Origin: Acanthaster planci
Taxonomy: Eukaryota > Echinodermata > Asteroidea > Valvatida > Acanthasteridae
Direction: 5' to 3'
Length of the DNA: 16,035 bases
Assembly (NCBI RefSeq): GCF_001949145.1
Contig: NW_019091642.1
Coordinates: 137,935 to 153,969 of the forward strand
Shown: one piece after another, positions 1 through 8,515 of the stretch
Layout: each line of letters starts with the position of its first letter
How positions within the stretch are numbered: the stretch's first letter is position 1
Notes under the pieces: model-generated
What the model was told of the DNA's origin: nothing
What the model saw: the letters and a program-made list of their open reading frames with translations, nothing else
Databases searched by the model: none
Program-made: the position numbers and the translations under genes

Positions 1-757
1 GAGTACCACTGGTTCTTTTCAGAACCGCAAATACTCACAAAGGAGATATGTCCATGGTGCTACCGCAAACCTACTTTCTAATTTAAAGTAGGCCTACTTA
101 AAACGGAGAACAAACTAAGTACTTTTATAAGTGCAACGCATACCTTACAGTTTTGGAAGCACTCAAGCATTTTGAATTACTTAGTGCCCTAATCCCCCCA
201 TACGTTCAGTACACACGAGCAATGCGCACGAGGAAGTGTTGGCCCAAGATCTAAATCTTAAAATGATCTCCATCCAATATGCACTCGACAAAACAAAAAT
301 AAGGTCAGAGCCCAAGGCTTAACCATAGTTCAAGCATACTGCACCTCCCCGCACCACATCAGCCACAAGATGGCTGTGGATGGGTTTGTGATATTTACAA
401 CACCTCAAGAAAATTAACACGCTCACTTTGGAGAACTTCTCAAAATGCTGCAAACAACTCGGAGCATTTTGTTATTTCTCTTAAATTATGAATTCTCTCG
501 AAGTGTGTCTCTAAGGCATGATGGTAACAACCTGCACGGTGACGCTGGAGCAGTTTAGCACAGTGAAATGTCCACAACTGCCAAAACATTTCGTAAGGGT
601 GTATTAAGAAGTATAACGACCAGAATGTCTAAGTATAATATTTTGAAAGAAACTTGTTTGGGCGTGTAATGCCACCTACAGGGGTTTCTACGTCATACAG
701 ACCAATTCAATAGCCTGCTTTTATCACTTGGTGGTCGCTTTCGCAACATAGACTCAC
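1..757. other. No gene recognised; 3' flank of the LDLa exon
   Basis: AT-rich, non-repetitive-looking DNA. I found no open frame with a recognisable domain, no RNA gene and no tandem array. Because the host gene runs on the minus strand, this is probably intron or sequence downstream of the LDL-receptor class A exon that ends at 758. Further exons of the same gene may lie beyond the left edge. Confidence 0.5.
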
Positions 758-880
758 AGCATTGCTGTTCATCGAATCCGTAGGGACAGTCCTGCAAACC
801 ATTGCAAACAGCGCGAGATGAAATACAGAGCGTTGAATTCCCACACTGGAAGTCAGGCACACCTGAACACTTACTCGGCG
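758..880 (-). CDS. Exon encoding an LDL-receptor class A domain (partial gene)
   Basis: Read on the minus strand, this 123-nt exon starts after a good acceptor (pyrimidine-rich run ending ctgcag, 890-881) and ends at a donor gtgagt (757-752). Its frame is open, has phase 1 at both ends, and is not the frame of the longest ORF here. It encodes about 41 residues with six cysteines spaced as in LDLa modules: C5, C13, C19, C26, C32 and C41. It contains FQCG, LCI, VCNG, DC and a GFDEQQC ending. LDLa domains are calcium-dependent binding modules of secreted or cell-surface proteins. Two usual calcium-site acidic positions differ (N27 and Y34), while D31, D37 and E38 are kept. The CUB exon at 3921-3556 is upstream on the same strand with matching phase, so both probably belong to one mosaic extracellular protein. 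That link is inferred. The rest of the gene is not visible. Confidence 0.75.
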
Positions 881-1427
881 CTGCAGAAAAGAACAGCCAT
901 TAAGGACGGGTGAAAATGAAGAAAAAACATTCTGGGGCAGATAAATGCTTTGCAACCTTTCAAAGATAAAATAACTATTGCTATGGTGAGTTCTTGAAAG
1001 AAATTCTTGAAAGCTGGCAGAAACGCACATTGTTGTGCCAATAGAGCTTACACTGAGTCTTCTACTCTGATAATTCCCATCACACGCGTACATTGCCAAA
1101 ACTTTATCGCAAGTCGCGTCTAAGGCAATTTTAAAAAGCCATAAATACACAACACATTTTGATGTAAGATTCTACACGAGTTTGTTACATGAACATCGCC
1201 CCCTGCATAGTGTATATTAGAGTGTAGTGAATTTTATGTTTAATTTAGTGAAGTTAAAAGTTTAATTTTAAGTTCTGAACAGCTTAAATGGTGTTTTGGC
1301 AATATTTAAGACTTACCATATTGAAAGAAAAATTCCCAAAAAAATTGCCAAACCTAAAAAATGGATTGAAATTTCTCCCATAAAGTCTTGAGTCATGATG
1401 AACCAGCTTAGTGTTTTTCAATATGTT
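881..1427. other. Intron-like DNA, nothing else recognised
   Basis: A minus-strand open stretch runs through 707-1150, but it crosses the LDLa exon in the wrong frame and shows no domain, so I treat it as chance. The rest is AT-rich with no repeat or RNA structure that I can see. It fits the intron upstream of the LDLa exon. Confidence 0.45.
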
Positions 1428-2144
1428 TTAAGCTTTGGTTTCTTTTTTTCTGTGGAGTTTTCTTTGGTTTTTAAAATACAGCTCTAAAACCTCCCACTGT
1501 CTGCGGAGAAGTCTCAAAGCTGTTCCTTTAATGTTTTCCCACTGATAATTTTCCACTGAATGACTGTGATCCTGTTGTTTGACAATCAGTTGTATAGGTA
1601 GTTCTTTGCTGTGTAACATGCATAACTCACTTTGCAGTGGTCTCTATAGGAATATTTCAAGGTGATAGATAGCACCTGCCCGCCATCCAAATTGACATTA
1701 ATTTTCAGGCCATCCCCAACCATAATTTTACACTGTATCAAGTTGCATGTATTTGAAAGTAGAAACTTGTACATTACCTTGCTAATATTTACTCCATTTC
1801 CTACTTCAAGGTAACATGCTGCAAGTGATGTCCACCATGTTATGCAGCAATCACAGTGGTTTTATGACTGACCTTGATCTGGTAGACCTGGATACCAACC
1901 TTAATTGAGAAAGAGTCGCTCTTTTTCTTTCAAAGTAAAAGTTCATGATTTCCTCATTCAAATAAGACATTCGCCATCAAAGACGTTTCCTTTCCCTTGC
2001 CAGCTTGTGGTGATTAATTCCCATTTTGCCATCTTTTGGATACAATGGAACATTTGGATACAATGTTGAAATCAGTGAGTGTTGCAGTTGCAGCAGCTGC
2101 TTAGGCTCTGTTACTGATTCCATACCCACCACAAACTCGAGCTA
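1428..2144 (-). pseudogene. Unassigned coding-like stretch, broken, minus strand
   Basis: Several minus-strand frames in a row read like protein rather than random DNA, though none is long. The first runs 2144-1977, about 54 codons between stops, with charged and proline-containing segments such as YPNVPLYPKDGKMGI. A short piece near 1905-1850 contains VYQIKVSHKTT. Another covers 1774-1586 and includes DGLKINVNLDGGQVL, followed in a shifted frame by 1619-1428, which is lysine-rich at its end (HRKKETKA). I recognise no family. A possible acceptor (gatacag) and donor (gtgagt) flank about 100 nt near 1735-1635, so small host exons are an alternative to a decayed element. Confidence is low because all pieces are short. 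Confidence 0.22.
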
Positions 2145-2239
2145 GTTTTGTGTTTGTCTACTGTATTTTCGCACAATGGTGGGACTCAAATTAAACATTA
2201 CCGGCATACTTACCGCTCTCTGTCTCAATTATCTCACTC

Positions 2240-2712
2240 CTAGGTAAGGATGAAAAGCGTGTTTGATATGAAGTACGTGTAAATGACATGCTCTTCCTCT
2301 CTTTTCTTTCCTCTTTGTTTCTTTCCGATAAAACAATGAACGTCTTTTTCCGGAACCTTACTTTTGCGACAATCCTATTTAAATGGACAGTATGTTTTGC
2401 AGCTATCTCTACGGTGGATTGTTATACAGTTGTCTCTGCAATCTGGGAGATGGAAAGCTTTACTTGTGCATGTGCAGATATCTAGATTTTTTTACTCCTG
2501 GCTCCTTGAATACTCCTCGCATTTCTTAATGTTGGACATGACAGCATCAGACATACGGCTTAATTTTACTCCCTGTTTGTACCAATTCCTAATGTTCTTT
2601 GCAACTGCATCAGCATTGGATTTTTTTTAAGAAGCACACTGCCCAACTGCAATCTTTTCATTTGCCAGTTGAAAACAAATCTTACTCATCGAAAGTTTAT
2701 CTGGCGGGAATA
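2240..2712 (-). pseudogene. Dead copy of a cysteine-rich repetitive-protein gene
   Basis: One minus-strand frame is open from about 2712 to 2242 except for three stops at 2629-2627, 2494-2492 and 2377-2375. Two of these lie in A-runs. The N-terminal part is helical and charged (NADAVAKNIRNWYKQGVKLS). After the second stop comes a cysteine cluster, CTC-x10-C-x3-C-x8-C-x3-C, then DCRKSKVPEKD and a basic tail. The order (helical SDAV-type segment, then DI-CxC, then a K-VP-E motif) resembles a family of uncharacterised multi-copy proteins I associate with cnidarian and other invertebrate genomes. That association is from memory and unverified. The cysteines suggest a metal-binding fold. It lies in the intron between the CUB and LDLa exons, so it is probably an inserted element remnant rather than a host exon. 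No terminal repeats are evident. Confidence 0.42.
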
Positions 2713-2910
2713 TTTAACTTCACCAAAGCTCAGGTTTTGTCTATTTTGAACTCAATACTCTAGTTTACAAAAATATAACAGTTTGTAGTAGATCTGGTTC
2801 TCTCCGCAAATAGAACCGTCACGAGGAGTACAACCAGTAGTAATTACTTTGCAATCTATTTAGTTTCTAAAGAGCACATGTAACCATTGCATGTACCGAT
2901 ATGCTCTTGT
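2713..2910. other. Intron-like DNA, nothing recognised
   Basis: AT-rich sequence with no open frame, repeat or RNA gene that I can support. It lies within the presumed intron between the CUB and LDLa exons. Confidence 0.4.
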
Positions 2911-2952
2911 GTAGCCTGGAATATTATTCCAAAGGCCAAATGCCCAGGCTAC
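2911..2952. repeat. 42-bp inverted repeat (hairpin / MITE-like remnant)
   Basis: The outer nine bases gtagcctgg (2911-2919) are perfectly complementary to ccaggctac (2944-2952). Inside is a second palindrome, ggaatattattcc (2918-2930). The 42 bases could fold into a hairpin. The size is far below a normal MITE, so it may be a solo or collapsed remnant of a small DNA transposon, or chance. Confidence 0.5.
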
Positions 2953-3555
2953 TAACGACAACACATCTGAATCAACCTTAGCAGGGTTCTTTGGGGTTTT
3001 TTATTCAAAGTAGGGACAGTACACGTCCATGTGTGCTTCCAAGGGAACACATCTGAATCATCAAGTACAAAACTATCCAAAAAAAACACATGTAAATGAA
3101 TATAGACCCAGCTCTTTGGAAATCAGGCCTGAAGATCTAGATCTATGCAAATTGTATACCTCAGTTAGTCCTGACAGACAAGATTGCTTATAATATACAC
3201 CAAAAATTGAGGCAAGTGTACAATGCGACCGAAATGCAATAAAGTGCAATCCACCACGACTCAGCACTGTTTCAGACACATTCCAATCCACCTTTTGGTT
3301 TGGTAATTTATTTTTCTAAGCAAGAGGTTTTGACTATTGCCAGAAGATCATTCTAACCTATTCATAACTTAAAATTCAAATGTTTTGAAAATCACTACAC
3401 CCTAGTGTATATGTTCCCCCCCTTTTTTTCCACTTTCCATGGCCGGGCAAGTCATCCCCCACCCTTTCCCATCCCCCATTCCTCATTCCCCCATATCAAA
3501 CACATATTTATGCTGCTGGTTTGAGTTTCCCATAGAAAACAATACGTGAACTTAC
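2953..3555. other. Intron-like DNA with a 15-bp direct repeat
   Basis: The word aacacatctgaatca occurs at 2960-2974 and again at 3046-3060 in the same orientation, which may mark a local duplication. A minus-strand open stretch at 3291-3073 has no recognisable domain or coding character and is not called. Around 3415-3485 there is a pyrimidine- and C-rich run with several ccccc blocks. No further exon of the CUB gene is visible. Confidence 0.45.
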
Positions 3556-3921
3556 AAGTTTTAAACACTTCAATTTGCACTCGGAATCCTTTACGCCGCC
3601 TAGACCAGTTGGTTGTCATTGAAACATTGATGACGGGAAACCTTGACGTTATCCTCGTAACAGCTGTGGTCCCAGTCAAGCGTATTTTGTTTCCTGAGCC
3701 TGTTGCTAAATCCCCGAGCTCCAAACCAGGTCCCTCTACTGTGACGATGTCATACCGACGTTCAGTCATAAAATCCAAGATGGTGATGACAATAAATCCT
3801 CTTGAGGCTCGAAACTCCCACTGGCAGTTCAGGGAGTTAGGATATCGGTCGGGGTAGTTAGGAGACGTAAAGGTGTAGGGAATGTTCTCCTGCACGTTGA
3901 TTGTTTTTCCGTCGCTTTCAT
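3556..3921 (-). CDS. Exon encoding a CUB domain (partial gene)
   Basis: This 366-nt minus-strand exon has an acceptor with a long T/C run ending in attag (3930-3922) and a donor gtaagt (3555-3550). Both ends are phase 1, as is usual for CUB modules. Its roughly 122 residues show the CUB signature SPNYPDRYPNSLNCQWEF (about 20-37), then alternating beta-strand segments, RRYDIVTVEG (about 55-64), and a closing FRVQIEVF strand. CUB domains are extracellular beta-sandwiches for protein or carbohydrate binding in proteases, receptors and developmental factors. Only one cysteine (C33) is present. The usual partner before it and the second cysteine pair are absent, so this is a disulfide-poor, divergent CUB. 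The LDLa exon downstream on the same strand suggests a CUB/LDLa mosaic protein. The ORF continuing past the donor is intron read-through. Confidence 0.85.
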
Positions 3922-4884
3922 CTAATGAACACAGATGTGGGGAAAAAAAACTTATTTGAATGTACATAATAACCACATGTATGACGTAAGTCTAAGAAGG
4001 GGTGTGTCTTTAAAATCCAACCCATTTGAAATTTTGCCTTTAATGGGTCTTAATCTCAGGCTACATTAGCTTTCAAGCTAATTATGTTGAATATAATAAC
4101 AGGCCTGTTTAATAATACTGTTTAACAGACATATTTTATATCACATAGCATTGTGTAACCGTTGGGAGGGGTGTGTGCCTGGAGTGCTACAATTTGTTTT
4201 AAAACTCAGCATGACCGGTACTTTTCAAATAAACTGCATTTGCTTGGAAGCCGCCTGGAAGAATACATTGTGATTAGGGAGTTGTATGTGTGCAAAGCAT
4301 TTACAATACATCTGCCATGTTTCAGGTGACGTCCAAGTCCCCGACACCTAATACCCCGGGCATCCTTGGGCTTAGACATTAAACGCTCGATTAGTTTTAG
4401 CCTGCCTGAGTATAGTTAATTGCCTGAGGTTGCTCGGGTCAATAGCCATTAGCTAACTTTGTTGCAACAGTAACAATGCACGCTGCTGAAAAAAATGCTT
4501 AATGTGTTTGACAAGCTTCCGTGAGTTAAACGGTTTAAAACTTTTCCTCACTGACTCCGTCGGATGACACTCGTGACACAACACACACGACCTTCCACAG
4601 GTTAAGAATGCATCGTGCAAGCAAGTTGAACTGTATATGGAAACATATGAAATGGTTGATCATTCGTAGCCTCTTGTATGCAGAAACGATTTACCGCCAC
4701 ACGCAACGAACGAAACGCATGCATGTGTCATGTTAATGGAATGAAACGCACGCAACGTACCCAAAACTGTACAAATGGAAAGGCGCCTTTAGCTTTATGA
4801 ACGCCCGCAAAAATCGTAGCGCACGTATGTAACACAGCTTTCACGTGCGCATGTGTAGCTAACAAGAACGTGAGAAATAACGCA
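3922..4884. other. Intron-like / intergenic DNA, nothing recognised
   Basis: This is upstream of the CUB exon on the minus strand. I looked for another CUB or LDLa pattern on that strand and found none. Around 4690-4765 there are repeated gaacgaaacgcatgc / gaatgaaacgcacgc words, a small local repetition without a clear period. No RNA gene or transposon terminus was seen. Confidence 0.45.
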
Positions 4885-6175
4885 TACGTAACCTATCAGG
4901 TCTGTACCTGCTGTCAGGTTCTTAAGAGTGGATATATTCCAATTGATTGGACATTTGCCCGTACCATCCCTATTTACAGGGGAAGGGGTTGTAAAAAGGA
5001 CAAATCTCTGTTGCTTGTCATGTTGGTATTGAAAAAAGAAGTTAAGGGTCATCTTCTTGATGACTTGAACACCCATAATATAATGTATTCAGTTGATCGG
5101 GTGCTTTCCTTAAGAACCACGCCACTCAGTCATGTTTGCATTGTGTTGTTGATGATTTTTGTTAGCTTTTAATAAACGTGAAGTTATTGGCTCTTGTTTT
5201 CTTAACATGTCTGATTGCTTTGATACTATTAATCATGAATTGTTACGTCCTAAGTTACAGCAGTATGGTGTATCCAGCACTACACCAAAATGGTTTTAAA
5301 ACTTCTGAAAACAAGTGGTCAGATGAATGGTGAAACTTCTAGTCCTAATTATATTTCTATTGGCGTACCCCGGGAATAGTTCTGGGACCAAACCTCTTTT
5401 TAATCTACATTAATGACATCAAACAAAGTGTTGATTTTAAGTGCACATGTAAGGTGTCTGTCGATGGGTGTGATATCAATAATTTAATCGTGTTTTGCAA
5501 TCTAAAATTGAATTGATAACCATAGTCATTGGTACGATTGTAATCGTCTTTTTATTAATCCTGGCAAAACAAAAATTATGCTTTTAACATCCAGCCGTGT
5601 TAATAACGTTGGCAACTTGAATATTTTACTCAAGAATACCCAACACGAACAGGTTGACAGATAAAGTATTTAGGGATAATATACCTTACACAAAACAACC
5701 ATTCAGCCATGTCTGGACTACGCCAGTTTTGTGCAGCGTAACTGCACAATGAAAAACAGAGGGACTCTTTTTAGGCTACAAAAAGAGCAGCCAGAAATGT
5801 TGCTGATAACTTTGATTACATTAATTCTCACGGTGGTGATGTCATAAGAGCCCTTTCTTGACAGACTTCTGAGCAAAGGAGGTACTTTTATTTAGGTTGT
5901 AATAAGTATAAATGTACGGTGTTCATGGTTTAACCCCTGACAGACTTTGTAATAATATTGAGACGTATTTTGATAGGCATAGACTTAACAATAAAAACGC
6001 TATTTCTCTTAATGTTGTAGTCCTTAGGCCTAACTTGGTATGTATTAAGCAATCTGTCAACTATTCTGGGGCTATTATATGGACCAACTTAACAACTAAA
6101 ACTTCAGAATACATCCTCTTTTAATGGTTTTAAAATTATGTATAAGAAGCTTTAATTTTAATCAGGTATTGTCCG
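4885..6175 (+). pseudogene. Heavily mutated LINE reverse-transcriptase remnant (CR1/L2-like)
   Basis: RT landmarks appear in order on the plus strand but in different frames. The entry segment LKSGYIPIDWTFARTIPIY starts at 4921. RT motif A is at 5198-5300 (SDCFDTINHELL). The next block is at 5357-5510 (VLGPNLFLIYINDI). The catalytic YADD site is replaced by a SVDG-like string. A post-catalytic segment NRLFINPGKTKIMLLTSS lies near 5540-5595. The tail (RAARNVADN near 5790, then 5912-6124 with LTPDRLCNNIETYF and VLRPNLVC) ends by about 6175. Stops and frameshifts occur throughout. The 5' half of the element (ORF1 and endonuclease) is absent, typical of 5'-truncated insertions. CR1/L2-like is inferred from motif style; a close relative such as Rex or Jockey is possible. 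It abuts another broken element at 6209. Confidence 0.72.
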
Positions 6176-6208
6176 TGACACAGTTTCACATACGTGCGTT
6201 GGCATCGT

Positions 6209-6655
6209 CTACCCCCAAGCGCACTTAGCAACGTTTTCCCTTTCTAAACCAAAGTAAGCCATGTTGTTGGTTTGTGAAGGGGGAAAGTAATTGCATTTAA
6301 AGTTGCCTTGTAGACTGACGTTGAGTTCACCGACTAAAATGCGTGCGACGTTGTTATACACGGCTCGGTTGTCGTCTGTTGCACCTTTGAGCTCCAGTTT
6401 GAAAGCGAGTTTGGCAGTACCCGGTACCATAACGTTGTCTACCCCTAAAGCCGGTGGGTATGTTTTTTGCAGAGGTGGTACTCGAATTACGCGTAATTGT
6501 GACTTCATGTCGTTAGCCTTTGATGGCTCGAGGCGTTTCAAACGACGGATGGGGTTTAATTTCTTTGTGTATAGTTGACTTGCCGTTGTCTTTTCTTTTA
6601 AATATAGACGCTCTTTATTTTAAAAAGGTAAAAAAAATCTTCGTATTCAGTCATT
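6209..6655 (-). pseudogene. Broken gene of an unidentified repetitive (possibly capsid-like) protein
   Basis: The minus-strand ATG at 6655 begins MTEYEDFF. A frameshift near an A/T run around 6625 moves the frame, and the protein then continues through KTTASQLYTKKLNPIRRLKR and RLEPSKANDM to VPGTAKLAFKLELKG and ARILVGELNVSLQGN. A stop lies at 6211-6209, just past which the next frame continues briefly before the LINE remnant. About 145 residues remain, so the gene is truncated at its 3' side. The later part looks like alternating beta strands. A structural, capsid-type protein of a large DNA transposon or virus-derived element is possible, but this is inference only. A second broken gene starts 121 bp away on the other strand (6777), so the two form a divergent pair and probably belong to one element. 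Confidence 0.45.
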
Positions 6656-6776
6656 TGTCCTCCTTTGTGGCAAGTTTCTTCTCGCATCTCTGCTAATACT
6701 GCTTGGATTTCTAAAAGAAATTCCTTTTCCTGACTCGTTTTGTAAATTAAAGCGTTTATCAGATAAAAAGAAAACA
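6656..6776. promoter_or_regulatory. Possible divergent promoter region between two broken genes
   Basis: These 121 bp separate the minus-strand ATG (6655) from the plus-strand ATG (6777). The stretch is AT-rich and carries aattaaagcg and agataaaaag words but no clear TATA box. The call rests on gene geometry only. Confidence 0.2.
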
Positions 6777-7182
6777 ATGTTAAGTGTTTTATTGATGGTA
6801 GGAGGAGCGATAGTCAACGTGTTGGCGTTTTCGGGATTCAACTTTCATTTAGCGGTCTGTGTCAACAACGCGTGGACGAAGATCGAAAGAGACATGATCT
6901 AGCGTTGGAACAACTGGCACAAGCCAAACTGGTCTGGGAACAAAATTGCATTCATCTTTTAGGTTTTCTAAACAAACGCATGAGGGAAGAACGTGTTGCA
7001 GACTTTGCCACCTGAACCTAAATTGAGCGGGTTTTACGTACCTTCTGAAGACCAAAGCGTTGGAGAGCTCGCGTGAGTTCTCGGGGAACTGCAGTGATTT
7101 GTCACCGCGCGTATCGGTTTGTAGGGATTTGGCCTTGTCGCAGCCTGAGGGGGCGGAATCTTCTCCCCCTTTCGGTCATACG
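6777..7182 (+). pseudogene. Broken small gene: membrane-type N-terminus plus charged helix
   Basis: The ATG at 6777 opens a hydrophobic, glycine-containing segment (MLSVLLMVGGAIVNVLAFSG). The frame then shifts at about 6845, and a charged helical stretch follows (RKRHDLALEQLAQAKLVWEQ, then LNKRMREERVADFAT). A stop at 7014 is followed in another frame by PEPKLSGFYVPSEDQSVGEL. Further fragments continue to about 7182. The order is transmembrane-like helix, coiled-coil-like helix, then proline-containing tail. I do not know the function. I have a weak memory of multi-copy cnidarian proteins with this layout. At least two frameshifts make it a pseudogene. The divergent partner at 6655-6209 is probably from the same element. 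Confidence 0.42.
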
Positions 7183-7244
7183 ATGATGTATTTCAATGAA
7201 ATTTGGCAGTGTCGTGGAGGCATGCATACTAATCATCTGTGCGA
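7183..7244. other. Short spacer before the LINE 3' end
   Basis: About 60 bp between the last fragment of the plus-strand broken gene and the 3' tail of the minus-strand LINE. No feature seen. Confidence 0.3.
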
Positions 7245-8515
7245 AATTATAATAACAGTAATAAGCATTTAGTGAGCGCTCTACTAAGAACACAGTGCTT
7301 TACAAAAGAAAGTAATAAATTAATTAAACAATTAACATACAAAAATATGTAAACTAAATGTGTTTGAATGCCCTCAGTCCGGGAACGAGAACGTTTGGAG
7401 GAGGCGTTTGAAGACAGGGGTTGACGCCACTCTGCTGATGTCACACGGCAGCTAGTTCCATAGTTTTGGAGCAACAACAAAGTAAGAATTATCTCCAGCT
7501 TTTCTGGTGGAGCGTGGGACAACTAACCGAGCAACATCAAAGACCGGAGTCTACGACCTTCTTCCGGGCGACCAGTATTGTACAGGTTCAGATGTTCAGG
7601 TAAATAGCTGGGTGTCTCTCCATGAATAGACTTGTAAACGTAAAGAAGGATTTTTAATTTAATTGTTTTTCGCATTGTCGACCAATGAAGAGATCGAAGT
7701 CACTGAACTAAGCTGTTTTCTCTGCCACAGGCAAACACAAGAAGCGCTGCTATATTTTGCAGGCACTTCAGACGCTGGAGATCAACTTCCCTTGCACCAT
7801 ACAACAACGAGTTGGCGTGGTCAATACGAGAAAGAACGAAAGCCTGTACAGTGTGAAGACAAGACTCCTGAGTCAGAAATCAGCGAACAAGCCACAGATT
7901 ACGGATATGAAAGTTTACACTCTTGCAAATGGAATTAATATGACTGGTCATGGACAGCANTTAGCGGATAGGTTAATGGCTAAGTCCCCTATTTTAAGCT
8001 GAAGAGCAGGTAGGGAGTTCAGGTTCCTAGTCGAGGCAATAATACAGAATTTAGTCTTATCCTGATTCATATGTAACCTATTGTGCATCATCCACGCATT
8101 GATCTTCATAATGCACTTGGAGAGGTTTAAGAGCCCTGTCACAGTCACCAGGAACTTTAGGGTCAAATTTTACATAAAGTTGGGTGTCATCTGCATAAAC
8201 ATGAAAATCTATATTGTGGCCTCTGATTATATCACCAACTGGGTGAGTTTACATAATGAAACATTGTGGTCTGATGACAGAGCCTTGTGGAACTAAACAT
8301 TTTAAGACATGTTCAAATGACTGAGCATGCCTAACAGACACTCTCGTACGCTGATTATCGAGGTATGATGTAAACCATGCCTTGACTGTTCATGAAAATC
8401 CAAACAATCTTTCAAGCCTGTCAACAAGGATTTGATGGTGAACCGTGTCAAAGGCTGCAGACATGTCGAGTAAGACCAAAAAGACAGCGTTGTTACTTTT
8501 TGAATTATTAGGACT
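7245..8515 (-). mobile_element. 5'-truncated LINE (L2/CR1-like) with YADD motif
   Basis: On the minus strand the RT reads in order from 8515. Motif A is LLDMSAAFDTVHHQILVDRL (about 8484-8425), then LVPQGSV (about 8300-8280), then the intact catalytic YADDTQLY (about 8195-8170). The post-catalytic segment INAWMMHNRLHMNQDKTKF follows (about 8105-8045). The tail includes VLSRIDHANSLLYG and LQNIAARLVF (around 7835-7730), and an SLHWLP-type region with HGETPSYLPEHL in shifted frames. It ends in a 3' UTR with tgtaaagcac and a short att-type tail near 7245. There are several stops and frameshifts (for example after RLFGFS and FIM). ORF1, endonuclease and the RT N-terminus are missing, as expected for incomplete reverse transcription. 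It contains an undetermined base at 7960, where the frame also breaks. It is less decayed than the LINE at 4885. Confidence 0.8.

Noticed and set aside
707-1150. 147-codon open stretch on the minus strand
   Set aside because: It crosses the LDLa exon in the wrong frame, has no domain, and ignores the splice sites that define the exon.
3073-3291. 72-codon minus-strand ORF between the CUB and LDLa exons
   Set aside because: No cysteine spacing or domain pattern, and no convincing splice sites around it.
3546-3857. 103-codon plus-strand open stretch
   Set aside because: Antisense shadow of the CUB exon.
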